Source: an uncultured Clostridia bacterium
Lineage (GTDB): Bacteria > Bacillota > Clostridia > Oscillospirales > Acutalibacteraceae
NCBI GenBank assembly: GCA_947627055.1
Contig: CANQUS010000001.1
Coordinates: 83,220-147,219 of the forward strand
DNA: 64,000 nucleotides
Reading direction: 5' to 3'
Part shown: positions 33,861 to 42,499 of the stretch, piece after piece
How positions within the stretch are numbered: the first letter of the stretch is position 1
How the letters are laid out: every line of letters starts with the position of its first letter
Translations under genes and position numbers: made by a program
Notes under the pieces: generated by a model
The model's input: the letters and a program-made list of their open reading frames with translations, nothing else
What the model was told of the DNA's origin: nothing
Databases searched by the model: none

Positions 33861-34322
33861 TTGAAGATAGAATGGAAGAAGCTGATAAGCTGTATCGCGA
33901 TACCACTTATCGTTGGTGGTGTTTCCGCACTTTTGACACGCGGCAGCATGGAAACGTTTGCTTCGGTAAACAAGCCGCCTTTGTCGCCGCCGGGCTGGCT
34001 TTTTCCGATAGTGTGGACGATTCTGTATATCCTCATGGGAGTTGCGTCATACTTGGTACTGACGTCGGGAAAGATGAACCGTACCGCGCTGACGGTATAC
34101 GGCATTCAGCTTGCTTTTAATTTTTTGTGGCCAATACTGTTTTTCAATCTTGAGCTGTACTTATTATCATTTATATGGCTTGTAATACTGTGGCTGTTGA
34201 TCCTGATAACAACGGTTCTTTTTTATATTATTTCTAAGCCCGCAGGGTATCTTATGATTCCGTATTTGCTCTGGGTCACGTTTGCGGGATACTTAAACCT
34301 TGCGATATATCTTTTAAATTAA
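33861..34322 (+). CDS. tspO: TspO/MBR-family membrane protein
   Basis: A 153-residue five-helix membrane protein with the family's tryptophan- and proline-rich signature (KPPLSPPGWLFPIVWTILY) and a later NFLWPILFF. TspO proteins bind porphyrins and cholesterol-like ligands and act in stress responses. The start is TTG with GGGAGATGA at good spacing; that RBS is part of the inverted repeat upstream. A bidirectional terminator follows. Confidence 0.92.
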   Translation: MKIEWKKLISCIAIPLIVGGVSALLTRGSMETFASVNKPPLSPPGWLFPIVWTILYILMGVASYLVLTSGKMNRTALTVYGIQLAFNFLWPILFFNLELYLLSFIWLVILWLLILITTVLFYIISKPAGYLMIPYLLWVTFAGYLNLAIYLLN

Positions 34323-34330
34323 ATCACAAA

Positions 34331-34377
34331 AATAAGCTCGACAGTCTGCCGCCGTTTGCGAAACTGTCGAGCTTATT
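34331..34377. terminator. Bidirectional terminator between tspO and asnB
   Basis: AATAAGCTCGACAG (34331-34344) and CTGTCGAGCTTATT (34364-34377) form a perfect 14-bp stem between convergent genes. It is AT-flanked rather than followed by a pure T-run. Confidence 0.75.
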
Positions 34378-34391
34378 ATATATATATTGGT

Positions 34392-36227
34392 TTACTCGAT
34401 TACGATATTATATTCTCTCATCCAAAAGTCGCATTGTGCGATATAGCTTAATATCTGCGGGGCGCGCATGAGCTGACCGTACCACGGTGACGAGATGCTT
34501 TCGGGATCGTTTATAATGCTCTCTATACCGTTTCTGTCAAGAATTTCAGATAGTGGAGAGCTTTTGTCGTCCAATATATCGCGGACGGCTTTAGCGGCGA
34601 GAGTAAAGTACTGAGGGTTATGTGTTTTCGGGTACGGGCTTTTCTTGCGCCATATTATTTCGTCGGGAAGCAGACCCTCAAACGCTTTCCGAACAATGCC
34701 CTTCTCCCGTCCGTTGAGGCTTTTAAGCTCCCACGGCATATTATAGGCATATTCTACGATACGATAGTCGCAGAAGGGAACTCTTACTTCAAGACCGGAA
34801 TACATGGACATTCTGTCCTTTCTGTCAAGCAATGTCTGCATGAACCAATCGAGGTTCAGAACAAACATTTCTCTCATACGGCTGTCAAGCTTGCTTTCGC
34901 CGGGTAGCTTGTCGGCTCTTTTGCAGGTGGCGGCGTATCTTTCGTGAACATATTCGTCGCCGTTTTTCAATAAACCCTTACGGAGAATAGAATGTCTTAT
35001 ATCAAGAGAACGTGACCACGGGAATGTATCCTCAAACAGAATATCCTGCCTGTGATACCACGGATAACCACCGAATATTTCGTCGGCGCACTCGCCTGAT
35101 AATACGACCGTGAAATCTTCTTTGACCTTTTGACAGAAAAGAAGCAGCGACGAATCGACGTCTGTCATTCCGGGGAAGTCCCTCGCCTTTACCGAATCAT
35201 AAAGTGCATTGAATAAATCGGTATTGTTGAGAATTACGTTTTTATGGTTTGAGCCTATCGCACTCGCGATCAAATCAATAAAGTCGCTGTCAGGCGTCGG
35301 CTGAAACAGGCTTTTTTGGAAATATTTATCGTTGTCCTCGTAGTCTACGGAATATGTCGTTAGCTGAGGAAGTCCGTTTTTCTTATAATAGTTTGACGCG
35401 ACGTATGATATTATGCTCGAGTCAAGCCCACCCGAAAGAAATGTGCAAAGGGGAACATCTGATACAAGCTGACGCTCGATAGCATCCGTCAACAGATCCC
35501 GAACGTGTTCAATAGTTTCTTCCTGATTTTCCTTATGTTCATATGCCCTCAGTGTAAAGTATTTTCTCTTGCTAAGGATTTTGCCGTTATATGTCGCGCA
35601 TTCTCCCGGGAGTAATTCCTTTACGCCCTTGATTATGCCAAGCCCCGAGGTTCGTGCCGGTCCTAATAAAAAAATCTCATACAGACCTTGTTCGTTTATT
35701 ATGGGCTTAACGATAGGATTTTTTAGCAGAGTCTTTACCTCGGAAGCGAAAATCAAGCCGTTATCATACTCGTAATAGAAAAAAGGCTTGACACCGATAC
35801 GGTCACGAGCCATAAAAAGCCTTTGTTCATCCTCGTCCCAGATAGCAAACGCGAATATCCCGTTAAACTTCTCTACACACCTTGTGCCCCAACAAAAATA
35901 TGCTGTCAGCACAACCTCTGTGTCACTGTGACCGAAAAAGGTATAGCCCTTTGCGCGAAGCTCCGTCAGAAGCTTCGGCGTATTGTAAAGCTCTCCGTTG
36001 TAGACGATAGTGCATATTCTGCCCTGAACGGATTTTGTCATAGGCTGCTTTCCGCTCTCTATATCAATAACACTCAGACGTCTGTGTATCAGACATACGC
36101 GGTCCTTAATGACAACGCCATGCTCGTCAGGACCTCGACGCTCCATTGACTTGCTCATATTGTTTATTGTCTGTTCTTCGTCGGTGAAATTCAGCTTGTT
36201 GTCATACCATCCTGCGATTCCGCACAT
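34392..36227 (-). CDS. asnB: Asparagine synthase (glutamine-hydrolysing)
   Basis: AsnB makes asparagine from aspartate, ATP and glutamine. The N-terminal class II glutaminase begins MCGIAGWYD with nucleophile Cys2 and has YNGELYN near residue 76. The synthetase domain has the ATP-pyrophosphatase loop SGGLDS at 265-270. At 611 residues it is a full-length enzyme. The ATG follows GGGAGGA. It is apparently transcribed alone; a TATACT -10 box lies at 36250-36255 on the minus strand without a good -35. Confidence 0.95.
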   Translation of the reverse strand: MCGIAGWYDNKLNFTDEEQTINNMSKSMERRGPDEHGVVIKDRVCLIHRRLSVIDIESGKQPMTKSVQGRICTIVYNGELYNTPKLLTELRAKGYTFFGHSDTEVVLTAYFCWGTRCVEKFNGIFAFAIWDEDEQRLFMARDRIGVKPFFYYEYDNGLIFASEVKTLLKNPIVKPIINEQGLYEIFLLGPARTSGLGIIKGVKELLPGECATYNGKILSKRKYFTLRAYEHKENQEETIEHVRDLLTDAIERQLVSDVPLCTFLSGGLDSSIISYVASNYYKKNGLPQLTTYSVDYEDNDKYFQKSLFQPTPDSDFIDLIASAIGSNHKNVILNNTDLFNALYDSVKARDFPGMTDVDSSLLLFCQKVKEDFTVVLSGECADEIFGGYPWYHRQDILFEDTFPWSRSLDIRHSILRKGLLKNGDEYVHERYAATCKRADKLPGESKLDSRMREMFVLNLDWFMQTLLDRKDRMSMYSGLEVRVPFCDYRIVEYAYNMPWELKSLNGREKGIVRKAFEGLLPDEIIWRKKSPYPKTHNPQYFTLAAKAVRDILDDKSSPLSEILDRNGIESIINDPESISSPWYGQLMRAPQILSYIAQCDFWMREYNIVIE

Positions 36228-36302
36228 AAAATCAATCCTCCCTCTTGATAGTATATGCGTACTAACGGGAAAATTGATTAAAATTATTTTTCTAAATAAA
36301 TA

Positions 36303-37568
36303 TTACTTTGCGTTTATATTGATAAATTCTGCTTTCAGCTTTGAGTAGACTATTTTTTGACTGCTGTACAAGCCGTAATATCCGCTCAGCATATAGCTGA
36401 CGGCACATCCGAATGTGAAGAAAATAATTCCCTGTGAGCCGAAAATTTCAATACTTAAAAGAATAGATGCAATAGGGCAGTTTACAACTCCGCAGAACAG
36501 ACAAATCATACCCATTGCCGCACCGAAAATAGGATCCATGCCGAGCAATGGCGCAAATACACAGCCAAAGGTTGAACCGATAAACAGCGTAGGAACGATC
36601 TCGCCGCCCTTAAAGCCGAAACCGATAGTCAAGGCTGTGAAAATTATTTTTAAAACAAATGCCTCAGGTCTTGCTTTTCCTGAAAAAGTATCGGCTATTA
36701 TTGCGGTACCGGCACCGTTATAGTCACGACACCCGACGATAAATGTTAGGGCAATGATCGCAAGTCCACCTATGATCGGCCTAAAAACTTCATTCTTAAT
36801 ATATTTTTTTACAAGCTTGTGAGATTGCTGCATGATCATACAAAATATGATGCTTATAAGTGCTGCAACAGCTGCAAGCCCTACTGTTTGAGCTAACGAG
36901 ATAAAGCTCATGGTCGGTATATGCTTGGAAATATTAAAATATAGAGGTGATATTCCCAAGCTGACAGAAATAGAATACGCCACGATAGCTGAAACAAAGC
37001 AGGGGACAAGAGCGGAGTAGTACGTTATACCTACGCTTATTACCTCGAGCGCAAAAAATGCCGCAGTGACTGGAGTGCAGAATAATGCCGAGAAAAGCGC
37101 GCTCATTCCGCTGAGTATCGAAATGTGCATATCTTTTTCGTCAAGATGCAAGAGTCGTCCTATTATAGAACCAAGGCTGCCGCCGAGCTGAAGCGCCGCA
37201 CCCTCACGTCCCGCCGAACCTCCGAGAAAATGTGTTATTATTGTGCTGACAAAAATCAACGGGGATAACACCCACGGGACGTCTTGTTTGTTGCGGATAG
37301 ACTCTATTACGCAGTTAGTCCCCGGATCGTTTTCGAGGCGGCAAAGCTTATACATCGCGGTAATTATAACTCCTCCGACAGGCAGCAGAAAAATAAGCCA
37401 AAAAATCGAATTGTTCGCCTGATTCGCGTACTGTATCAGTGTGCTGAACAATGAGCCTATCAATCCGCCAAGTACGCCCGTAAATGAAGCGATTGTCACC
37501 CATTTAACAAACGTTTTTATGTAGTTAAACGCAGACTTGACCTTATGCTCAATAATATCTTTTACCAT
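36303..37568 (-). CDS. CLC-family anion channel/antiporter, variant selectivity motifs
   Basis: A 421-residue protein with the CLC helix pattern. The family's usual GSGIP, GREGP and GxFxP motifs appear here as GTNCV (in PGTNCVIESI), GREGA (in GSAGREGAALQLGG) and GGEIVP (in GFKGGEIVPTLFIG). The gating glutamate of GREG is present. Loss of the serine and proline of GSGIP is a feature reported for fluoride-exporting CLC proteins, so fluoride rather than chloride is possible; this is inference. No fluoride riboswitch consensus is seen upstream. The ATG at 37568 follows GGAGTGAGGG. Confidence 0.85.
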   Translation of the reverse strand: MVKDIIEHKVKSAFNYIKTFVKWVTIASFTGVLGGLIGSLFSTLIQYANQANNSIFWLIFLLPVGGVIITAMYKLCRLENDPGTNCVIESIRNKQDVPWVLSPLIFVSTIITHFLGGSAGREGAALQLGGSLGSIIGRLLHLDEKDMHISILSGMSALFSALFCTPVTAAFFALEVISVGITYYSALVPCFVSAIVAYSISVSLGISPLYFNISKHIPTMSFISLAQTVGLAAVAALISIIFCMIMQQSHKLVKKYIKNEVFRPIIGGLAIIALTFIVGCRDYNGAGTAIIADTFSGKARPEAFVLKIIFTALTIGFGFKGGEIVPTLFIGSTFGCVFAPLLGMDPIFGAAMGMICLFCGVVNCPIASILLSIEIFGSQGIIFFTFGCAVSYMLSGYYGLYSSQKIVYSKLKAEFININAK

Positions 37569-37586
37569 AACCCTCACTCCGTTAAA

Positions 37587-37615
37587 ATTATATCATTATT
37601 CGGATATTATTTCAA
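37587..37615 (-). promoter_or_regulatory. Sigma-A promoter of the CLC gene
   Basis: On the minus strand, TTGAAA (37610-37615) and a perfect TATAAT (37587-37592) are 17 bp apart, about 19 bp before the start codon. Confidence 0.75.
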
Positions 37616-37636
37616 GATTTTTGTTTTCTGACTGTA

Positions 37637-37665
37637 TTGACCGATGCATTTACAGGATGTATAAT
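37637..37665 (+). promoter_or_regulatory. Sigma-A promoter of the DUF4250 gene
   Basis: TTGACC (37637-37642) and a perfect TATAAT (37660-37665) are 17 bp apart. It diverges from the CLC promoter. Confidence 0.8.
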
Positions 37666-37693
37666 TAAGAAAAAATAAACGAGGAGAATATGT

Positions 37694-37870
37694 ATGCCTG
37701 TTCCCAATGATCCTATGATACTTTTGTCATATATAAATACTCAGCTTAGGGATTTTTACCCATCTTTAGAGGAACTGGGGAAATCTCTCGGTGTGGATAC
37801 GGATGAAATCAAAAGCAAGCTTGCGTCAATAGATTATAGATACAATGCTGTTCGCAACCGCTTTGAATAG
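37694..37870 (+). CDS. DUF4250 small protein
   Basis: A 58-residue protein starting MPVPNDPMILLSYINTQLRD and ending DYRYNAVRNRFE. The opening proline-rich residues, the LLSYINTxLRD core and the helix-turn-helix-like middle (SLEELGKSLGVDTDEIKSKL) match DUF4250, a small Firmicutes family of unknown function. The RBS GAGGAG sets the ATG at 37694. It has its own promoter and terminator. Confidence 0.85.
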   Translation: MPVPNDPMILLSYINTQLRDFYPSLEELGKSLGVDTDEIKSKLASIDYRYNAVRNRFE

Positions 37871-37887
37871 TTTATTTGACAAAAAAA

Positions 37888-37927
37888 GCCGGACGTTTTT
37901 TCAAGACAGAAAAACGTCCGGCCTTTT
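37888..37927. terminator. Terminator between the DUF4250 gene and the Tim44-like array
   Basis: GCCGGACGTTTTT (37888-37900) pairs with AAAAACGTCCGGC (37910-37922), a perfect 13-bp stem, then CTTTT. A-rich sequence before the left arm lets it serve the convergent gene as well. Confidence 0.88.
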
Positions 37928-37950
37928 GTTTTGAATTTGGAATAATAAAT

Positions 37951-39162
37951 TTAAAATCTGCCGCTCCGCAGGATAACGCCGCGGTTGTCTACAAGTGAAG
38001 TGTTTCTCAGATATTCGTCAATATCGGAAAGCACCCATGAAAACTCACTTGAGCGTATAACGCTTCCGCAGTATTGACAGCGTCCTGCGTTAAGAGCGGT
38101 TACCTCGCCTCCACAGTTTGGGCATATGATCGTTTGAACGCCGTTTATTATATTTGTTTTTTGGTTGAGGTTAAAACGCCGCAGGAATTTAAGCTGATAC
38201 CTGGTTTTGATATTTTCGGTAGAGCTGCCCTCAATAGGAATATTTGATCGGCTTGATGCATCAAGTACATAATGTGTGTGTATAGACGTCAAATATACCG
38301 TTAAGTATTCGAAGCCGGACTCACGTTCATATTTATTGATAAAACAGCCTGCAATATGACTTATCCTGTAAATATCTCTCCTGTTGTGTTCGATATTATC
38401 CTCAAGCAGCGAACGCATTTTGTCAAAAAGGTCATCATTTAGGAAGATACGAGCCGCCTCAAGGTTATTTTGCGACCATGCCTCCCAAAAAATGAAAAAC
38501 GATTTTTTACACCAATCAATAAACTCGTTTGCATCAAAGGTGGAGTCTGAATGATTCAGAAAAGAGGTGATCTCGCTCGTGTAGTTATTAGGCGAGATAT
38601 AGGGAGAGGGACGCTCATCGGGATCAGCGAAGGATACGGGATGAAAATTTTGAGGAGTAAAGGCATCGCGTATGACGGATTCGTCCTCGACAGGATTGAT
38701 TTTTAAGTAGTCGTTGATGTTTTTTGGGCTTTTCATTTGCTTAATAGTAAAATAAGCCAAGATTGCTGCTATACCTAAGAGAATGATAATGGATAAGTAG
38801 GGCAAGGCAGCTAAAAAGTGAGTTGCCTGTATCGTGTTTATAGCTCTCTTTATACTGTCAGGATCATCACGGGATAACGGAATCCTGTTTGCCATACAGA
38901 TACTGTCAAGATTTATATAGATGATTGCAAAATATATGCCGTAAATAAGGGCTAAGCCGAGTATGACACAGAGAAAGATGATCTCTTTTCGGAGACTTTT
39001 GCGATTCCGTTCTATATCAGAGGGAGTCTCTGTACGCATTTTCTCAAATTCCTTGAAACGCTGTGCAAGCTCCTGCTTTGCCTGTGAATCATATAAATCG
39101 GGATTCTCGACATATGGGTCTGTGTCAGTGGCATTGTTTAATAAATCGCCTAAAAAAGACAT
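37951..39162 (-). CDS. Tim44-like/zinc-ribbon membrane protein, paralogue 1
   Basis: A 403-residue protein with a charged N-terminal stretch, two membrane helices (about 58-82 and 113-133) and no signal peptide. A Tim44/NTF2-like domain follows (about 215-345), recognisable as FDANEFIDWCKKSFFIFWEAW through FLRRFNL. The C-terminal zinc ribbon is CPNCGGEV...GRCQYCG, followed by a conserved SEFSWVLSDID segment. Bacterial Tim44-like proteins are membrane-associated and mostly uncharacterised. It is the last of three tandem genes; the start follows GGAGGAACG. Confidence 0.8.
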   Translation of the reverse strand: MSFLGDLLNNATDTDPYVENPDLYDSQAKQELAQRFKEFEKMRTETPSDIERNRKSLRKEIIFLCVILGLALIYGIYFAIIYINLDSICMANRIPLSRDDPDSIKRAINTIQATHFLAALPYLSIIILLGIAAILAYFTIKQMKSPKNINDYLKINPVEDESVIRDAFTPQNFHPVSFADPDERPSPYISPNNYTSEITSFLNHSDSTFDANEFIDWCKKSFFIFWEAWSQNNLEAARIFLNDDLFDKMRSLLEDNIEHNRRDIYRISHIAGCFINKYERESGFEYLTVYLTSIHTHYVLDASSRSNIPIEGSSTENIKTRYQLKFLRRFNLNQKTNIINGVQTIICPNCGGEVTALNAGRCQYCGSVIRSSEFSWVLSDIDEYLRNTSLVDNRGVILRSGRF

Positions 39163-39177
39163 ACTTCGTTCCTCCTG

Positions 39178-40101
39178 TTATGTAATCCTAAATATTCCTG
39201 ATCGTCCTAAATCATCGCCAAGCTCGGTCTTTCTGACAGCGGATATTTTCCAGGGGGAGTCTGTCACCATGCTTGATTTACCGCAGTACGAGCATCTGCC
39301 CGCTACGACCGCATCCATTGGCGCTCCGCAGTTGGGGCAGGGGATCGACTTTACATTTTCTGAAATAATGGTTTTTTCGGAGAGCTTTCTACGTAATGTA
39401 ATAGTATAGAATGTAAAGACATCCTTGCTTTTACTACCGTAATACGATTCACCAGTTTGATTGTTTTCCATATAGTCGATCATACGCGATTTAATATATG
39501 CGGAAACATATTCATACTTATCATTGTAATCGTATTTATACAAATAGTCAGTCTGAAAGCTTATTCTTTTGCGCTTGTGAGAAACACCGTTTTGCAGTTG
39601 GTCTTCAATATCTGCCTTATCAATAAAGAAAATGTCCTCTGTCGTTAGCTTTTCAAGTAGCTCGAGATCCTGCTCGTTATAGGCATCCATATATGCGATA
39701 AAATAATTTTCGATCAGCCATATGAACTTATCCGCACTGAAATTCAAATCTCTTTTGCGTATCTGACCCGTTATCTGCTCGGTAAAGTTCTTTGGCTCTC
39801 CGTAAGACGATGCTGTTGGCTGCCACTGTGACATTGCTTGAAGCTTTCGATGTGCGGCAGTATCCTGATCCTTCGGAAATTCGCTCTTGTATTTTAAATA
39901 TTTAGATATTATCACAACAAGCAGCACCGCAATGAAAATAAACACCGTTAAACCGTTTGAGCTCGAATTTGAGCTATGAGAGCGATAACGCATTTCGGTT
40001 ACAATGCCAGATCCGGGAAAGGAATACGCGGCGGCAGAAAAAGCTGAACAGCAAAATAATAAGCATACAAGTACACAAAACAGAACTGCCTTGATTTTCA
40101 T
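39178..40101 (-). CDS. Tim44-like/zinc-ribbon membrane protein, paralogue 2
   Basis: The 307-residue product has a signal-like N terminus (MKIKAVLFCVLVCLLFCCSA), a short serine-rich stretch and one membrane helix (about 50-66). The Tim44-like domain starts near FSADKFIWLIENYFIAYMDAY. The C-terminal zinc ribbon is CPNCGAPM...GRCSYCG. It is shorter than its neighbours but aligns with both from the helix onward. It lies 15 bp ahead of paralogue 1. The tail SPWKISAVRK replaces the SWVLSD motif of the other two. Confidence 0.8.
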   Translation of the reverse strand: MKIKAVLFCVLVCLLFCCSAFSAAAYSFPGSGIVTEMRYRSHSSNSSSNGLTVFIFIAVLLVVIISKYLKYKSEFPKDQDTAAHRKLQAMSQWQPTASSYGEPKNFTEQITGQIRKRDLNFSADKFIWLIENYFIAYMDAYNEQDLELLEKLTTEDIFFIDKADIEDQLQNGVSHKRKRISFQTDYLYKYDYNDKYEYVSAYIKSRMIDYMENNQTGESYYGSKSKDVFTFYTITLRRKLSEKTIISENVKSIPCPNCGAPMDAVVAGRCSYCGKSSMVTDSPWKISAVRKTELGDDLGRSGIFRIT

Positions 40102-40125
40102 ATTTTACTACTAAACTCCTAAGTC

Positions 40126-41172
40126 TTAATTGTTTTTATCGTTATCCAAAATTACGATCCCTCGATCATCGTTTTGGAAACCGGGTTTAACTGCCTGCAT
40201 ATCTGAAAGCACCCAGTTAAACTCACCTGTATGGATAACGCTTCCGCAGTATTCGCACTTACCCGCGCTTGCGGAATCAACCGGCGCGCCGCAGTGAGGA
40301 CAGGATGAGGAGATAACACCGTTAATAATGCTGGTCTTAATACCCTTTCTCCTTATAAAGGTGAGCAGATACGTCATATATACGTCCGCGTTTGCGTCTC
40401 CCTTGATGACAGAGCCTGTTTTTTCGTCGATGATATAATCGACCATGCGTGTTTTCATGCATACTGTCAGGTGTTCATAGTTTTCATCGCGAACGTATTT
40501 GTGCAGAAATGCCTGATTCACATTGATGCGCTCTATAACGTTGATCCTACCGAGACGGATATACTCTTGAATCTGCATATTATGTTGTTCGAAAAGCTCT
40601 TCCTTTTCGAGGACTCTGATTTTCTCCCAGTCGCGCGCCGTCCAAGCATTTTGCAAGGTGATAAATATATTTTTGCTCCATGCGATGAATTTGTCTGCAC
40701 TGAAGTCAGGATCGGACTGCCTGATAGTTTCTGTGATTTTTGCTGTAAAGTCAAGCGGCATAAACTGCTGTGGGGTTTCGCGTGAGCTGTAGGACTGTGT
40801 ACGGGTAGGAGTATGGGTTTTGGTATGGTTTACACCTTTTAAATGTTTTACCAGTGTCTGAACGATAACCAGAACTATGACTACTATAATCGCAATCGTT
40901 AAAACGACGGGATTGTCATCGCTGTTGTCGCTGCGGTCACTGTATGTAGTGGTGTAATTGTCGCCGTAGTCGTAGCCGTAGTCATTGCCGCCGTAGTCAT
41001 TGCCACCGTAGTCACCGCCGCCGTAGTCACCGCCGCCCCAATCACCTCCGCCGCCGTAGTCATTAAAATTACCGACATCAATTGGGAGGTTATAGTATGC
41101 TCCTGCAATAGCTGTAGGAATTGATATAAAAACTATTATTGATAGTATCAGTGTCAGAATACGTTTTTTCAT
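40126..41172 (-). CDS. Tim44-like/zinc-ribbon membrane protein, paralogue 3 with Gly-rich linker
   Basis: The 348-residue product begins with a signal-like segment ending GAYYNLPIDV, then a Gly/Asp/Tyr repeat linker, a membrane helix (about 92-113), the Tim44-like domain (FSADKFIAWSKNIFITLQNAW onward) and the zinc ribbon CPHCGAPV...GKCEYCG. The last part, GEFNWVLSDMQ, matches paralogue 1. The ATG follows AAGGAGA. It lies 24 bp ahead of paralogue 2; all three genes are probably one transcript. Confidence 0.8.
   Translation of the reverse strand: MKKRILTLILSIIVFISIPTAIAGAYYNLPIDVGNFNDYGGGGDWGGGDYGGGDYGGNDYGGNDYGYDYGDNYTTTYSDRSDNSDDNPVVLTIAIIVVIVLVIVQTLVKHLKGVNHTKTHTPTRTQSYSSRETPQQFMPLDFTAKITETIRQSDPDFSADKFIAWSKNIFITLQNAWTARDWEKIRVLEKEELFEQHNMQIQEYIRLGRINVIERINVNQAFLHKYVRDENYEHLTVCMKTRMVDYIIDEKTGSVIKGDANADVYMTYLLTFIRRKGIKTSIINGVISSSCPHCGAPVDSASAGKCEYCGSVIHTGEFNWVLSDMQAVKPGFQNDDRGIVILDNDKNN
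40976..41050 (-). repeat. Five 15-bp tandem repeats coding the Gly-rich linker
   Basis: Units of the form CCGTAGTCATTGCCG start at 40976, 40991, 41006, 41021 and 41036. They encode GGNDY, GGGDY or GGGDW pentapeptides. Such a repeat can change length by slippage without shifting the frame. Confidence 0.85.
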
Positions 41173-41284
41173 TTTAAATTTAAAATCTCCTTTGGAATTT
41201 ATATCTATTTCCTCAATACCGGATAAGACCCGGTTGTAGTCACTTTTTTACCACGCTGCGGCAGAAACCGCATAGTCGGAGGAA

Positions 41285-41654
41285 TCAAAAGGATATAGGA
41301 TTGCCGCAGTTGGGACACAGGGGAGATATAGCACCGTTTATCTTATCTGTACAAATACCTTTATGTCTAATGAAGGTCATAATTTATTTCATATTTTTGT
41401 TCTTGGTTTTACTCCCCAACAAAACCTGCTTAGTTTTTTCATCGATAATATGATCACGAGCAGAAATATCAGCATAAACCATGAGATGATCATATTCATT
41501 ATCTCTGACGAGCTTATAAAGATATGAATTGCGCACATATATTTTTTCCATCATATTTATGCGTCCATGGGCAGAAATAAGTATGCTCCGATCGCCTGTG
41601 AAACGATGAAAATATTTAAACTGACAAAAACAATACAATAACAGCTTTTTTCAT
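41285..41654 (-). pseudogene. Fourth Tim44-like/zinc-ribbon paralogue, internally deleted
   Basis: From an ATG at 41654 behind AAGGAA, a signal-like peptide reads through GAYLFLPMD, like paralogue 3's GAYYNLPID. It then runs out of frame at a junction near 41565. The next frame resumes at GRINMMEKIYVRNSYLYKLV, matching GRINVIERINVNQAFLHKYV of paralogue 3, and continues past DHIIDEKT. After a further frame break, MTFIRHKGIC and CPNCGNPISF follow, matching the end of the domain and the first zinc-ribbon half. The linker, membrane helix, most of the domain and the second CxxC are lost. Confidence 0.8.
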
Positions 41655-41789
41655 TAAACAGATTCCTTAATATGTGTAAGGGAGTATAATTATTTTTTTG
41701 ACGATTGTTATGATTATAATACAATAAGAGCTTAAAAAAAGCAAGTAACGCAATAAAATATTTTGTCGGAATACGGGTGAATTTGACAA

Positions 41790-41820
41790 TAAAAAACGGT
41801 ACAGCAGACGCCATACCGTT
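41790..41820 (-). terminator. Terminator of the V-type ATPase operon
   Basis: On the minus strand AACGGTA (41814-41820) pairs with TACCGTT (41795-41801), followed by a T-run (complement of 41790-41796). It lies 32 bp past the subunit D stop. Confidence 0.75.
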
Positions 41821-41851
41821 TAGTAATAAATATATTGAATGATCAAAAAAA

Positions 41852-42478
41852 TTATTCAGAATTTTTAGAGGCTTTCTGACTTTTGATAACCTTAAGACGT
41901 GAAAATTCCTCTCTGTCCTTTTCTTCCAGAGCCTCGGAGATAAATTTGACCGTCTCCTCAAACTTAGGTATCATAACATTTTTGAGAGCGTTTGCGCGCT
42001 TCTGAGTTTTTTTGATAGCGTCCGCCAAGCGATAAACGCTGTTTTCGACCTCGGCAAGAACTGCGGTGAGTTTTTTTACCTCATGAAAGCGAAGATACGC
42101 TTCGTCAAGAGCGGCGTTCGTTGAGTAAATGCTGAAATACAACTTTACATCATCTGTATCATTCATGGTGACAATAGGGATCTCAACCCCCATAACGCTC
42201 CGATAAAAAAGCTTCAGGCTTGTTTCCTCGGGGACTGTCTTTGAAAATTCATCACAAAAGCCGAGTGTGATGTTGGCAAACTGTAAAGCCTTATATGCTT
42301 TATTATAGGTTATGTCGATTTTGTCTTGGATCTCTGTGGCTTTATCTATCAGTGTCATCATTTCACGCACGAGAATATTTCGTTTTCTGTCAAGAAGCTC
42401 AAAGCCGTTTTTGGCAAGCGCAAGCGATTTTTTTGTCGCCATCAGATTTCCTTTTGTAGGTACAGCCTGAACTGCCAT
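41852..42478 (-). CDS. ntpD: V-type ATP synthase subunit D
   Basis: Subunit D is the central rotor shaft inside the A3B3 head. The 208-residue protein is a long antiparallel coiled coil: it starts AVQAVPTKGNLMATKKSLALAKNG, the family's N-terminal signature, and the C-terminal helix contains RRLNALKN-like sequence (KRANALKNVMIPKFEETV). It is the last gene of the operon, 21 bp after subunit B, with RBS GGAGGTGA. Confidence 0.93.
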   Translation of the reverse strand: MAVQAVPTKGNLMATKKSLALAKNGFELLDRKRNILVREMMTLIDKATEIQDKIDITYNKAYKALQFANITLGFCDEFSKTVPEETSLKLFYRSVMGVEIPIVTMNDTDDVKLYFSIYSTNAALDEAYLRFHEVKKLTAVLAEVENSVYRLADAIKKTQKRANALKNVMIPKFEETVKFISEALEEKDREEFSRLKVIKSQKASKNSE

Positions 42479-42499
42479 ATAGCGTCACCTCCACAAGCT

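Noticed and set aside
37569..37660. Fluoride riboswitch ahead of the CLC gene
   Set aside because: The GGNGATGG-type core and its pseudoknot partners were not found; only an ordinary promoter and RBS are present.
41557..41961. 134-codon minus ORF between the Tim44-like pseudogene and ntpD
   Set aside because: It overlaps the ntpD 3' end and the operon terminator and crosses into the pseudogene in mixed frames; it has no RBS.
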